64,000 nucleotides of DNA from Asanoa hainanensis (GTDB lineage Bacteria; Actinomycetota; Actinomycetes; Mycobacteriales; Micromonosporaceae): the NCBI RefSeq assembly GCF_900188485.1, contig NZ_FZPH01000001.1, positions 1 through 64,000 of the forward strand, written 5' to 3'. The translations under genes and the position numbers were made by a program. Positions within the stretch are counted from its first letter, which is position 1. Every line of letters begins with the position of its first letter. This document shows, piece by piece, positions 17,753-25,566 of this stretch. The notes beneath the pieces were generated by a model. It was not told the DNA's origin, did no database searches, and saw nothing but the letters and a program-made list of their open reading frames with translations.

Positions 17753-18103
17753 CGGCGGCCGACAGAAGGGAGCGCGCTTGGAAACAAGAATGCCAAGCGC
17801 CGAAGGCGACGATCGCTCGCCGCGCTAGCGGCTCAGCCGGCCGGGCCGAACGGCCCCGCCCTGGTGACGGGCGTTCCAGGCTGCCACCCGTTTCGCAAGG
17901 TGTAGCCCTGCCGCGCTGCGCTGGCCGTGCCGCGCTGCGCTGGCCGTGCCGCGCTGCGCTGGCCGTGCCGCGCTGCGCTGGCCGTGCCGCGCTGGCCGTG
18001 CCGCTTGGCCACGCCAGCTGGCCGCGCCGGGCTGGCTGGCCGCGCCGCGCCGCGCTGGTGGGCCGCGCCGCTTGGTCGCGTAGGTGGGCGGACGGGTCGA
18101 TGG
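17753..18103. repeat. Intergenic region with 19-bp tandem repeat and degenerate GC repeats
   Basis: No gene is seen. From 17910 to 17985 there are four head-to-tail copies of a 19-bp unit, GCCGCGCTGCGCTGGCCGT. A 14-bp shortened copy (17986-17999) and increasingly degenerate GCTGGCC/GCCGCGCC runs follow, to about 18075. The DNA lies between convergent genes and contains no spacers, so it is not a CRISPR array. Confidence 0.85.
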
Positions 18104-18820
18104 TCAGAGTGCGACTGCGAGGAGGTGGACGCCGGCGGTGAGGGCGGCGCGTGGGTTGGCGCGCCAGTCCGGGGTGGGCGGCGCCAGCGACGTCGACAGT
18201 GGATAGCGGTCACGTAGGTCGGGGACGTGCGTCTGGATCGCCGTGGACCGGGCCAGCCACTCGTCCGCTCCGTCCGATGACATCCGCTGGTAGGCGGCGG
18301 TCGTCGAGGCTGTCGCGCGCACCGTCGCGTACAGCATCGTGACCGCGGTCGAGCGGCGTTCGTCGGGGACCTGCCAGGTCGACAGGATCCCGGCCAGGCG
18401 CTCGAGCCAGTCCTGCTCGTTGGGGCCCTGGCTGGCCTGCGACCAGTCGCGTTCGGTCAGCCAGGGGTGCGCCAGGTAGACGTCGAACAGCGCCGACGAC
18501 CACGCCAGCAGTGCGTCGGCCAGCGTCGACGGTGGGTCCGGCCACGGTGGCATCGCGCTGGCCTGGTCCTGCATCAGGGCGAGCAGGTTCTCCTTGGTGC
18601 CCACGTACGGATAGAGGGCCATCGCGGTCTTGCCCAGGCGGGCCGCGACCGCGCGGGTGGAGACCGCGGCCAGGCCGTCGGCGTCCGCCAACGCGATGCC
18701 GACGCCGACGATCTCGTCGAGGTCGAGCTGCTGGGCCGGTCCGCGGCGCGGGGTGGGCACGGTGGCGCCCCGGTGCCGCCAGAGGCGGCGGACGTGGGCA
18801 TCGATGTCGGCTGCGCTCAT
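18104..18820 (-). CDS. TetR/AcrR family transcriptional regulator
   Basis: The 238-aa regulator has a helix-turn-helix (about residues 45-80: AVSTRAVAARLGKTAMALYPYVGTKENLL in order, with the family's YxYVxxKxxLL ending) and a helical ligand domain. I start it at the ATG at 18820, preceded by AAGGAC; the frame stays open upstream only through the divergent hydrolase gene. It shares a 25-bp intergenic region with that hydrolase and probably controls it. Confidence 0.88.
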   Translation of the reverse strand: MSAADIDAHVRRLWRHRGATVPTPRRGPAQQLDLDEIVGVGIALADADGLAAVSTRAVAARLGKTAMALYPYVGTKENLLALMQDQASAMPPWPDPPSTLADALLAWSSALFDVYLAHPWLTERDWSQASQGPNEQDWLERLAGILSTWQVPDERRSTAVTMLYATVRATASTTAAYQRMSSDGADEWLARSTAIQTHVPDLRDRYPLSTSLAPPTPDWRANPRAALTAGVHLLAVAL

Positions 18821-18845
18821 AGTCCTTACAGTGTATAGTGTTTTT
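18821..18845. promoter_or_regulatory. Shared TetR/hydrolase promoter-operator
   Basis: The 25-bp gap holds the partial dyad CAGTGTATAGTG (18829-18840; eight of twelve positions symmetrical). A -10-like TATAGT (18834-18839) lies 6 nt before the hydrolase ATG, suggesting a leaderless transcript. Autoregulation by the TetR protein is the simplest reading. Confidence 0.45.
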
Positions 18846-19697
18846 ATGGCCATCGCACGCATGCATGACGACCTGACCATCGACGTGACCGTCTGGGGCA
18901 CCGGGCCGGCCGTCCTGCTTCCCCTCAGCACCACCGTGATCGAGGGCGACGCCGCCGAGCAGATGCGCGCCTGGGGTGCCGACCCGGCCCTCGGGCACAC
19001 CCTCGCCACCGGGCTCGCCGAGGCCGGCTTCCGCGTGGTCACCGCCGACTACGAGGGCCACCTCGCCCGCCACCCCAAGCCCACGACCCTGACCGCGGCC
19101 GCCGTCTCGGCTGATCTGCTCGCCATGGCCGACGCGGCCGGCGCCGATCGGTTCGCGTACTACGGCTACTCCTGGCTTGCCCTGGCCGGCTTCCAGCTCG
19201 CCCTGCGCACCGATCGGCTCGCTGCCCTCGCGATGGGCGGGTACCCGCCGCTGGGCGGTCCCTACGCGGCCATGCGAGAGGTCACCGCGGCCGCCCACCG
19301 GATGGCCGTGGCCAACGAGGGCAGGCAGTTCCCCGCCGCCGAGCCCGGCGACTGGGACGCCGCCGAGGTCACGGCGACGCCCGACCAGACCGCGCAGTAC
19401 GTAACGCTCTACACGTCACTGCGCGACTTCGACGAACGCACCGCCCTGCGCCGGCTGACCGTCCCTCGCCTGGCGTTCGCCGGCGCCGACGACACCGTCA
19501 CCTACGGCCCGAAATGGGGCGACGTCCACGTCGCGATCGGCGAGCCGCTGGCGCGCCACCGCACCGAGCTCGAAGAGCTGGGTTGGACGGTCGAGCTGGT
19601 CCCGGGCGCAGACCACCTGAGCGCGATGCGCGCGGAAGCGGTCCTGCCGATCCTCAAGCCGTGGCTGGGGGAGACCCTCCCAGCGCGCGTCGCCTGA
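18846..19697 (+). CDS. Alpha/beta hydrolase family protein
   Basis: The 283-aa alpha/beta hydrolase has a GYSWL nucleophile elbow (an atypical GxSxL rather than GxSxG), an acid in AGADDTVTYGP and a histidine in PGADHLSAM. It starts at the ATG at 18846 with no ribosome site but a -10-like hexamer just upstream. The last about 40 codons (from 19577) are the first copy of a tandem repeat that continues three more times past the stop codon. Confidence 0.85.
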   Translation: MAIARMHDDLTIDVTVWGTGPAVLLPLSTTVIEGDAAEQMRAWGADPALGHTLATGLAEAGFRVVTADYEGHLARHPKPTTLTAAAVSADLLAMADAAGADRFAYYGYSWLALAGFQLALRTDRLAALAMGGYPPLGGPYAAMREVTAAAHRMAVANEGRQFPAAEPGDWDAAEVTATPDQTAQYVTLYTSLRDFDERTALRRLTVPRLAFAGADDTVTYGPKWGDVHVAIGEPLARHRTELEELGWTVELVPGADHLSAMRAEAVLPILKPWLGETLPARVA

Positions 19698-20095
19698 CCG
19701 CTGCGCCGAATGTGGAGGGCTGGGTTGGTGGTCGAGGTGGTCTCGGGTGCCGGGCCGTCTGAGGGCGTTGCGGTCCTGCCGATCCTCACGCCGTGGCGGG
19801 GGGAGACCCTCCTCGCGCGCGTCGCCTGACCGCTGCGCCGAATGTGGAGGGCTGGGTTGGTGGTCGAGGTGGTCTCGGGTGCCGGGCTGTCTGAGGGCGT
19901 TGCGGTCCTGCCGATCCTCACGCCGTGGCTGGAGGGAGACTCTCCCCGCGCGCGTCGCCTGACCGCCGCGCCGAATGTGGAGGGCTGGGCTGGGTGGTCG
20001 AGGTGGTCTCGGGTGCCGGGCCGTCTGAGGGCGTTGCGGTCCTGCCGATCCTCACGCCGTGGCGGGGGGAGACTCTCCCCCCGCGCGTCGCCTGA
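19577..20095 (+). repeat. Tandem repeat of a gene 3' end (four copies, about 132-142 bp)
   Basis: Copies begin at 19577 (inside the hydrolase gene), 19719, 19851 and 19984, each opening with GCTGGGTTGG or a close variant. Each contains GCGGTCCTGCCGATCCTCA and ends with codons for ARVA-stop. Copies 2 and 3 are almost identical; copy 4 runs into the end of the merR gene. Every copy keeps a small G-rich/C-rich hairpin (for example GGGGGGAG-ACT-CTCCCCCC in copy 4), although its bases differ between copies. There is no other gene between 19698 and 20051. Confidence 0.85.
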
Positions 20096-20480
20096 CCGCC
20101 GCCGCGAAGTTCGGGCACTGGGTCAGGTCGTCGGCCGGACAGCGGGATCCGTGGTCCAGTGCGTCGCGGGCGGTCGTGAGCGCCCGGATCCGGGCGTCGA
20201 CCGCGTCACGATGGGCGCGCAACGCCGCCCGGCGGGCCGGTCCCGGCGCGCCTAGCAGCTCGCGGATGTCCGCTAGGCCGAGTCCCGCTTCCTTGGCCAG
20301 CAGGATCGCGCCGATCCGCTCGGCGTCCGCTTCGGTGTAGCGCCGGCGGCCGGCGCCGGTCCGGGTCGGGCGCAGCAGGCCCATCTCCTCCCAATGCCGC
20401 AGCACGTGGGTGGCCAGCCCGAACCGGGCGGCAAGGTCGCCGATCGCGACGGTTGACTTCAGGTCGACCTGAACTCGCAT
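20052..20480 (-). CDS. MerR family transcriptional regulator
   Basis: The 142-aa regulator has the MerR winged helix (VAIGDLAARFGLATHVLRHWE, then GLLRPTRTGAGRRRYTEAD) and a dimerisation helix. CPADDLTQCPNF near the end supplies two cysteines. I start it at ATG 20480; ATG 20492 would add four residues. The last residues, after CPNFAAAVR, are encoded antisense to the tandem repeat, so the natural C-terminus seems to have been extended by repeat DNA. It is divergent from a methyltransferase gene whose promoter lies inside its own 5' end. Confidence 0.87.
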   Translation of the reverse strand: MRVQVDLKSTVAIGDLAARFGLATHVLRHWEEMGLLRPTRTGAGRRRYTEADAERIGAILLAKEAGLGLADIRELLGAPGPARRAALRAHRDAVDARIRALTTARDALDHGSRCPADDLTQCPNFAAAVRRRAGGESPPATA

Positions 20481-20483
20481 GCT
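20453..20483 (+). promoter_or_regulatory. MerR-type 19-bp-spacer promoter with perfect palindrome
   Basis: TTGACT (20453-20458) and CATGCT (20478-20483) are separated by 19 bp. The spacer overlaps the perfect 16-bp palindrome TTCAGGTCGACCTGAA (20458-20473). An overlong spacer with a central dyad is the known layout of MerR-activated promoters. The predicted transcription start falls at about 20490-20491, the methyltransferase ATG. The whole site lies in the merR 5' coding region. Confidence 0.65.
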
Positions 20484-20490
20484 CACCATC

Positions 20491-21204
20491 ATGACGATTC
20501 CCGCGGGATTTCTGACCGCCCTCGACCGCTTCGAGACGCTTCCGGCGTCCGCGCGGCTCCGTGACCACAGTTACGACCTGCTCGCGCTGAACGCGAAAGA
20601 CCGGGTCGTCGACGTCGGCTGCGGCACCGGGCGGGCGGTCGCCGAGTTGGCCGCCCGGCACAGCGTCGCCGTCGGCGTCGACCACAACGCGGCCATGGTG
20701 GACGTTGCCCGAGGGCGTCACCCGGACGGTGACTACCGCGTCGGCGACGCCCACCACCTGCCGTTCGCGGATGGCGAGCTGCACGGCTACCGCACCGACA
20801 AGGTGTTGCACGACCTGACCGACCCGCACCAGGCCCTCAGCGAGGCCCGCCGCGTGCTGAGACGGAACGGCCGCCTCGTCGTCGTCGACCTCGACTGGGA
20901 CGCGATCAGCATCGCCAGCGACGACCCGGAACGGACCCGCGCGGTCGTGCACCAGCGCACCGACAAGCTGGCCGCAGGCTTCGCCGCGCGCCAGGCTCCC
21001 GAGCTCCTCCGGGCGTTGGGGTTCGCCGACGTCAGTACCACCGCGGCGTCCGAAGTGGTCACCACCGCGGACCTGGGCGAGCTGTTCCTGAGCCGGATCG
21101 CTGGTGACTCCGACGACTGGCTGGCCGACCAGCGCGCCCGCGCCAAGCGCGGCGACCTCCTGCTGGTGATCCCTATCCTGGTCAGCTCGGCCACCAAACC
21201 CTAG
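20491..21204 (+). CDS. Class I SAM-dependent methyltransferase
   Basis: The 237-aa methyltransferase has SAM motif I DVGCGTGRAVAEL (about residues 36-48), an acidic residue at the end of strand 2 (VGVDHNAAM), and a GDAHHLPFADGEL motif of the UbiE/ArsM-like group. I choose ATG 20491 rather than 20479 because it coincides with the predicted leaderless start of a MerR-type promoter. The acceptor is unknown; control by the divergent MerR protein is likely. Confidence 0.87.
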   Translation: MTIPAGFLTALDRFETLPASARLRDHSYDLLALNAKDRVVDVGCGTGRAVAELAARHSVAVGVDHNAAMVDVARGRHPDGDYRVGDAHHLPFADGELHGYRTDKVLHDLTDPHQALSEARRVLRRNGRLVVVDLDWDAISIASDDPERTRAVVHQRTDKLAAGFAARQAPELLRALGFADVSTTAASEVVTTADLGELFLSRIAGDSDDWLADQRARAKRGDLLLVIPILVSSATKP

Positions 21205-21830
21205 GGCGTGACTGCTCGGCTCGCGTTGATCAGCAGTTCGCGGCGGGCTGTTGCGAGGCGGGCGGCCTGCGGCAACGGCTGGTGTGACCTGCCGATCAAC
21301 GTCGCCTGCGACCGGCACAGCCGCCGACCGGCGGTGTCTCGGGATCGCCGTGGCGCGCCAGGGGTATCCGGCGATCCCGGGCCACCTGGCGGTGACGCCG
21401 GCTCGGCTCGCGTTGATCAGCAGGTAACGCTGGGCCGTTGCCAGGCGGGCGGTCTGCGGCAACGGCTGGTGTGACCTGCCGATCAACGTCGCCTGCGACC
21501 GGCACGGCCGCTGACCGGCGGTGTCTCGGGATCGCCGTGGCGCGCCTCGGGTATCCGGCGATTGCGGGCCACCTGGCGGTGACGCCGGCTCGGCTCGCGT
21601 TGATCAGTAGGTCGCGGTGGGCCGTGGCCTGCGACCGGCACAGCCGCTGACCGGCGGCGTCCCAGGATCGCCGCGGCGCGACACCGGTATCCGGCGATTG
21701 CGGGCCACCTGGCGGTGACGCCGGCTCGGCTCGCGTTCGTCAGTAGGTCGCGGTGGGCCGTGGCCTGCGACCGGCACAGCCGCCGACCGGCGGCGACCCG
21801 CGATTGCCGAGGTACAACACCTGGCTCTGC
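21205..21830. repeat. Long tandem repeats related to the acyltransferase 3' end
   Basis: Repeats begin at 21219, 21406, 21593 and 21729, each with GCTCGCGTTGATCAG or GCTCGCGTTCGTCAG. The first two units are 187 bp and nearly identical, the third is 136 bp with an internal deletion of about 51 bp, and the fourth fades out. The units contain GCCGTTGCCAGGCGGGCGGT, which on the minus strand matches the last codons of the acyltransferase at 22237 (LPQVARLATA). No gene is supported here. Confidence 0.85.
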
Positions 21831-21960
21831 GGCACGGCGCGGACGGCCGGACCGCATACGTTGCCCACAAAGCTCAGCCACCCACTGATCGCGCACAGCG
21901 AAGATCAGCCGATGGACTGTGTCCCGCGGCCAGGAATCGGAGTCGACCAACGCTGAGCTG

Positions 21961-22055
21961 GGTCAGGGCGGGGGAGGATATTGCGAATGCCGACTATAGA
22001 GGTCGCGCTCTCTGCGGCCTGTCGGCACTCGCAAAATTCTCCCCCGCCCTAGACC
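21961..22055. repeat. Long imperfect inverted repeat (cruciform/RNA hairpin)
   Basis: Arms at 21961-21994 and 22021-22055 pair over about 30 positions: GGTC-AGGGCGGGGGAG against CTCCCCCGCCCT-AGACC, then TTGCGA-TGCCGAC against GTCGGCA-TCGCAA. A 7-bp apical stem AGGTCGC/GCGGCCT closes a 7-nt loop. It lies between convergent genes and could be a two-way terminator, a MITE-like remnant or a structured RNA. Flanking DNA to 22190 shows nothing else. Confidence 0.8.
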
Positions 22056-22189
22056 GCGACCAGCGACGAAGCGAAACCCGATAAAGCGAGCGGCGACCGA
22101 TCGTGGAATCAAGCGGAAACCATCGGCGCGGAAGCGGAAAGACCACGGTGAGCCGGATAAGAACGGCCACGATCGGAATCCGGGCGAGC

Positions 22190-22270
22190 CCAGGCCACCT
22201 GCGGTGACGCCTGCTCGGCGCCCGTGGGAAGTGCGCCTAGGCCGTTGCCAGGCGGGCGACCTGCGGCAAC
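22190..22270. repeat. Degenerate repeat copy overlapping the acyltransferase 3' end
   Basis: GGCCACCTGCGGTGACGCC, TGCTCGG and GCCGTTGCCAGGCGGGCGAC follow in the same order as in the tandem units at 21.2-21.8 kb. From 22237 this copy is the 3' coding end of the acyltransferase, which makes it the likely parent sequence. Confidence 0.7.
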
Positions 22271-24156
22271 AACCAGGGCGCGATCACCTGTTGTACGCCC
22301 TCCGGTGTGAAGTGCAGGCCGTCGCTGCGGACCCGGACACCGCCGACGTCCCACGCGAAGGCGCCGCCCGGGCAGACCACCGCCTGCAGGTCCAGGACCG
22401 TCGCGGTGCGCTTAGCGGCGGTCGCGCGCAGCAGCCTGTTCCAGGCGTCGACCCGTGCCGGCTCGTCCTCCGGCCACAGGCCGCCGTCCGGGCGCTCCGC
22501 CCGCCGCGTGTACGGCGCGGTCAGGACGGCCACGCGCGCGCCGCGTACGCCGACGATGTCGATCGCGAGGTTGAGCTCTCGAAGCAGGTACGCGTCGAAC
22601 TCCGGCTCGCCGACGTGTTGGTAGCGGCCGTTCAGCTTGCGGTCCATCAGCTCCCACCGGTCCAGCAGGAGCACCGCGACGTCCGGGTCGTCGGTCGTGA
22701 TGTTGCGCCGCCACCGCTGGTCCCACGTGTCGCAGCCGGGATAGGTCGGGTGTGGCGAGCCGACGTAGAACACGTCCGGCAGCCGGGCGATGCCGCACCC
22801 GGGCACGCCGCGCGCGGTGACCTGGAGCTGGGACTGCTTCGGCAGATACGTGCCGAGCGACCACGACACCGAGTCGCCCATGAACGCGATCCGGGGCAGC
22901 GCGCCCGGCGTCCGGCCCGCCCGCTGGATCGGCGGGGTGGCCGACGCGCTCGGACCCGGCCGGGTGTCCAACGCGATGGCGGGCGCCTGCCGCGCCGGCG
23001 GCGGCACGGTGACGAGCACGGCGAGCGCCGCCGTCGCCAGCACCGCCACACCCGCGACCGCACCACCGAGCCGGGGCCGCCCCCGCGTCCAGCGCGCCGT
23101 CCGGAGCGGCCGCTCGACCAGCAGGTACGACGCCGTGGCGACCACGAAGACGGCGGCCAGCCGCACGCCGAGCAGCGCGGGCCCGCTCAACCCCGTGCGC
23201 GCGGACGTCAGCCAGCCGAACAGCGGCCAGTGCCACAGATAGAGCCCGTACGAGATCCGCCCGACCAGCACCAGCGGCAGCAGGCCGAGCAGCCGGGCGG
23301 TCGGCGACCGGGGGCTGACCACGGCGTGCGCGATCACCGCGGCGGTCGCCAGCGCGACCAGGAGCAGCCCACCGCGATAGAGCCACGGCGAGCCGCCACC
23401 CGCCGAGGCCCAGAACAGCCCGGTGACGGCCACGCCGACCACAGCCAGCGACCCCAGCACTGGGTGCCGACCCCGGCGGCCGACCCGGCCGGACAGCAGC
23501 ACCGCGAGGGCGCAGCCGACCAGCAGCGTGACCGCCCGCGTGTCAGTGCCGTAGTAGACCCGGTCCACGTCGGACCGCGAGAAGAGCACCGCCGCCGCGG
23601 CCACCGACAACGCAGAGCCCACGGCGCAGACAACCAGCAGCACGGCCCGGGACCGGCGAAAGGCGAGGGCCGCGACAAAGATGAACACCAGTGGCCAGAG
23701 CAGGTAGAACTGCTCCTCGATCCCCAGCGACCACGTGTGCTGCAACGGCGAGGGAGCGCCGGTCGCCGCGAAGTAGTCGCCGTCCCGGAACATCATCCGC
23801 CAGTTGGCGAGATAGGCCACGGCGGCGAGCGAGTCGAACCGCAGCGCGGGCCACTCGGGAGGCGGCAGCAGCCACCGGGAAACCACCGCCACAGAGGACA
23901 GCACGAGCAGCAGCGCGGGCAGCAGCCGCCGGGCCCGGCGACCCCAGAAGGCGACCAGATCCGTGCCGCCGGTCGCCGAGCGTTCGACGAGCAGCAGCGA
24001 GGTGATCAGGAAGCCGGACAGCACGAAGAACGCGTCGACGCCGAGGAAGCCGCCCGGCAGCGCCGCCACTCCACCGTGGAACAGCAGCACGGCCAGGACG
24101 GCGAAGGCCCGGACCCCGTCGAGCGCTGGTTGGTACGGAAGGCGCGCCCCGGACAT
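22237..24156 (-). CDS. Acyltransferase family membrane protein with C-terminal SGNH domain (OafA-like)
   Basis: The 639-aa protein has an acyltransferase-3 membrane domain (about residues 7-345: LDGVRAFAVLAVLLFHGG, PGGFLGVDAFFVLSGFLIT, about ten helices). A linker and an extracytoplasmic SGNH hydrolase domain (about 420-635) follow. The SGNH domain has the serine in FMGDSVSW and an Asp/His pair in DGLHFTPEGV. Such proteins O-acetylate cell-surface polysaccharides or glycolipids. The full-length two-domain layout is intact. Its final codons are repeated downstream in tandem. Confidence 0.92.
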   Translation of the reverse strand: MSGARLPYQPALDGVRAFAVLAVLLFHGGVAALPGGFLGVDAFFVLSGFLITSLLLVERSATGGTDLVAFWGRRARRLLPALLLVLSSVAVVSRWLLPPPEWPALRFDSLAAVAYLANWRMMFRDGDYFAATGAPSPLQHTWSLGIEEQFYLLWPLVFIFVAALAFRRSRAVLLVVCAVGSALSVAAAAVLFSRSDVDRVYYGTDTRAVTLLVGCALAVLLSGRVGRRGRHPVLGSLAVVGVAVTGLFWASAGGGSPWLYRGGLLLVALATAAVIAHAVVSPRSPTARLLGLLPLVLVGRISYGLYLWHWPLFGWLTSARTGLSGPALLGVRLAAVFVVATASYLLVERPLRTARWTRGRPRLGGAVAGVAVLATAALAVLVTVPPPARQAPAIALDTRPGPSASATPPIQRAGRTPGALPRIAFMGDSVSWSLGTYLPKQSQLQVTARGVPGCGIARLPDVFYVGSPHPTYPGCDTWDQRWRRNITTDDPDVAVLLLDRWELMDRKLNGRYQHVGEPEFDAYLLRELNLAIDIVGVRGARVAVLTAPYTRRAERPDGGLWPEDEPARVDAWNRLLRATAAKRTATVLDLQAVVCPGGAFAWDVGGVRVRSDGLHFTPEGVQQVIAPWLLPQVARLATA

Positions 24157-24191
24157 ATCCCCCTAAAGCTACCGGGGCGCGCGTCCCAGGA

Positions 24192-25250
24192 TCAGCGCCG
24201 TGCGCGAACCGCTGCCGCCAACTCCTCGAGCAGGGACGAAGTGGTGGACCAGTCGATGCACGCGTCCGTCACCGACTGGCCGCGGACCATCGACGACCCG
24301 CCCAGGTCCTGGCGGCCGGCGACCAGGAAGCTCTCCATCATCACGCCGGCGATGCCGCGCTCGCCCGCCGCCAGCCGGGCCGCGATGTCGCGTACGACGC
24401 CGGGCTGCCGGTTGTGGTCCTTGCCGCTGTTGCCGTGGCTGGCGTCGATCATCAGCCGCCGCGGCAGGTCAGCCTTCGAAAGCGAGGCCAGCGCGTCCGA
24501 GACGTGCGCCGCGGAGTAGTTCGGCCCGCTCGCCCCGCCGCGCAGCATCAGGTGGACGTCCGGGTTGCCGGTCGTGGTGACCAGGGCGGCGATCCCGTCC
24601 AGGTTGATGCCCATGAAAACGTGGCTGGCCGCCGCCGCGCGGATCCCGTCGACCGCGTCGCCGACGTCGCCCGAGGTGGAGTTCTTGATCCCGATCGGCA
24701 TGGACAGTCCGCTGCAGAGCTGGCGGTGGGTCTGGCTGGCCGCCGTGCGGGCCCCGATCGAGCCCCAGCTCACGATGTCGGCGATGAACTGCGGGGTGAT
24801 CGGGTCGAGGAACTCGCAGCCGACCGGCAGGCCCAGCGCCGACACGTCGAGCAGGAGCTGGCGGGCCAGCCGCAGGCCGCGGTTGACGTCGAAGCCACCG
24901 GACAGGTCCGGGTCGTTGATCAGACCCTTCCACCCGACGGTGGTACGCGGCTTCTCGAAGTAGGTCCGCATGACGACCCGGATATCGCCCGACAAGCGGG
25001 CGGAGACCGCGGCCAGGCGCGACGCGTACTCCAGGGCGGCGTCCGGGTCGTGGATCGAGCACGGACCGACGATGACCAGCAGGCGGTCGTCACGACCGTC
25101 GAGGATGTCGACGACCTCGGCCCGGCCGCGGCTGACCACGTCGGCGACCTCGGGGGTGACCGGGAACTCGTGGCGCAGCAGGGCGGGGGAGATCAGCGGG
25201 CTCATCCGGGCGATGCGGGCATCGTCGAGCGCCGCGGTGGTGGCAGACAT
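24192..25250 (-). CDS. 3-deoxy-7-phosphoheptulonate (DAHP) synthase, class I
   Basis: The 352-aa enzyme is of the AroF/G/H type, which condenses PEP and erythrose-4-phosphate as the first step of the shikimate pathway. Characteristic segments are VIVGPCSIHDP, MRTYFEKPRTTVGWKGLINDP (read in order), GARTAASQTHRQLCSGLSMPIG, IDASHGNSGKDHNRQ and GVMMESFL. Many actinomycetes rely on class II DAHP synthase, so a class I copy may be a second isoenzyme supplying secondary metabolism. It is divergent from the polyketide locus, but no direct link is shown. Confidence 0.95.
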   Translation of the reverse strand: MSATTAALDDARIARMSPLISPALLRHEFPVTPEVADVVSRGRAEVVDILDGRDDRLLVIVGPCSIHDPDAALEYASRLAAVSARLSGDIRVVMRTYFEKPRTTVGWKGLINDPDLSGGFDVNRGLRLARQLLLDVSALGLPVGCEFLDPITPQFIADIVSWGSIGARTAASQTHRQLCSGLSMPIGIKNSTSGDVGDAVDGIRAAAASHVFMGINLDGIAALVTTTGNPDVHLMLRGGASGPNYSAAHVSDALASLSKADLPRRLMIDASHGNSGKDHNRQPGVVRDIAARLAAGERGIAGVMMESFLVAGRQDLGGSSMVRGQSVTDACIDWSTTSSLLEELAAAVRARR

Positions 25251-25430
25251 GGCGTCCTCTCATGGGCGAGCCGCCCCGGGACGCGTGCCGAGCCGGCTCA
25301 GTGATCCGGCTCCGGGGGTGAAGGTCAGCGCGGCGAATCGCCCGCCGACCCATTCCGGGCCGGGGGTGTAAACCGATACCAGCGCTGCACGGGCGCAACC
25401 TTAGCAGGCCGCCACGCGTTCTGGTGAGGG

Positions 25431-25460
25431 CCGGGCCACGCCGGGCCACGCCGGGCCACG
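25431..25460. repeat. Three tandem copies of a 10-bp unit
   Basis: CCGGGCCACG is repeated exactly three times head to tail, followed by a diverged copy. It is a small example of the tandem expansions seen elsewhere in the window. Confidence 0.85.
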
Positions 25461-25529
25461 CCAGACCAACTGCCTGACTCGCCCTCCTAAGCGGCGCTAC
25501 ATCCCATTCGTCCGGTTAGGCCGTACTCT

Positions 25530-25558
25530 CTTCCCCGAACGGGCGACCTTCGGGGAAG
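25530..25558 (+). promoter_or_regulatory. Hairpin that overlaps the ribosome binding site of the KS gene
   Basis: CTTCCCCGAA and TTCGGGGAAG form a perfect 10-bp stem around a 9-nt loop. The 3' arm contains GGGGAAG, part of the GGGGAAGGAA ribosome site that ends just before ATG 25567. Folding would mask translation of the KS gene. Confidence 0.6.
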
Positions 25559-25566
25559 GAACGAAC

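Larger units (their letters stand above)
25251..25566. promoter_or_regulatory. Divergent region between DAHP synthase and polyketide genes
   Basis: This 316-bp gap holds a 7-bp hairpin GAGCCGG-N9-CCGGCTC (25290-25312) in the DAHP synthase leader, three exact tandem copies of CCGGGCCACG (25431-25460), and the hairpin at 25530-25558. No tryptophan-rich leader peptide or other gene was found. Confidence 0.5.

Noticed and set aside
17910-18075. Possible CRISPR array
   Set aside because: The repeats are head-to-tail with no unique spacers, and no cas genes are present.
22501-24519. Long plus-strand open frame over the acyltransferase gene
   Set aside because: It is the antisense shadow of the membrane acyltransferase, whose helices and SGNH motifs are intact on the minus strand.
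25251-25400. Tryptophan- or phenylalanine-type attenuator leader before DAHP synthase
   Set aside because: No short frame with clustered Trp, Phe or Tyr codons and no convincing alternative terminator hairpins were found; only one 7-bp stem is visible.
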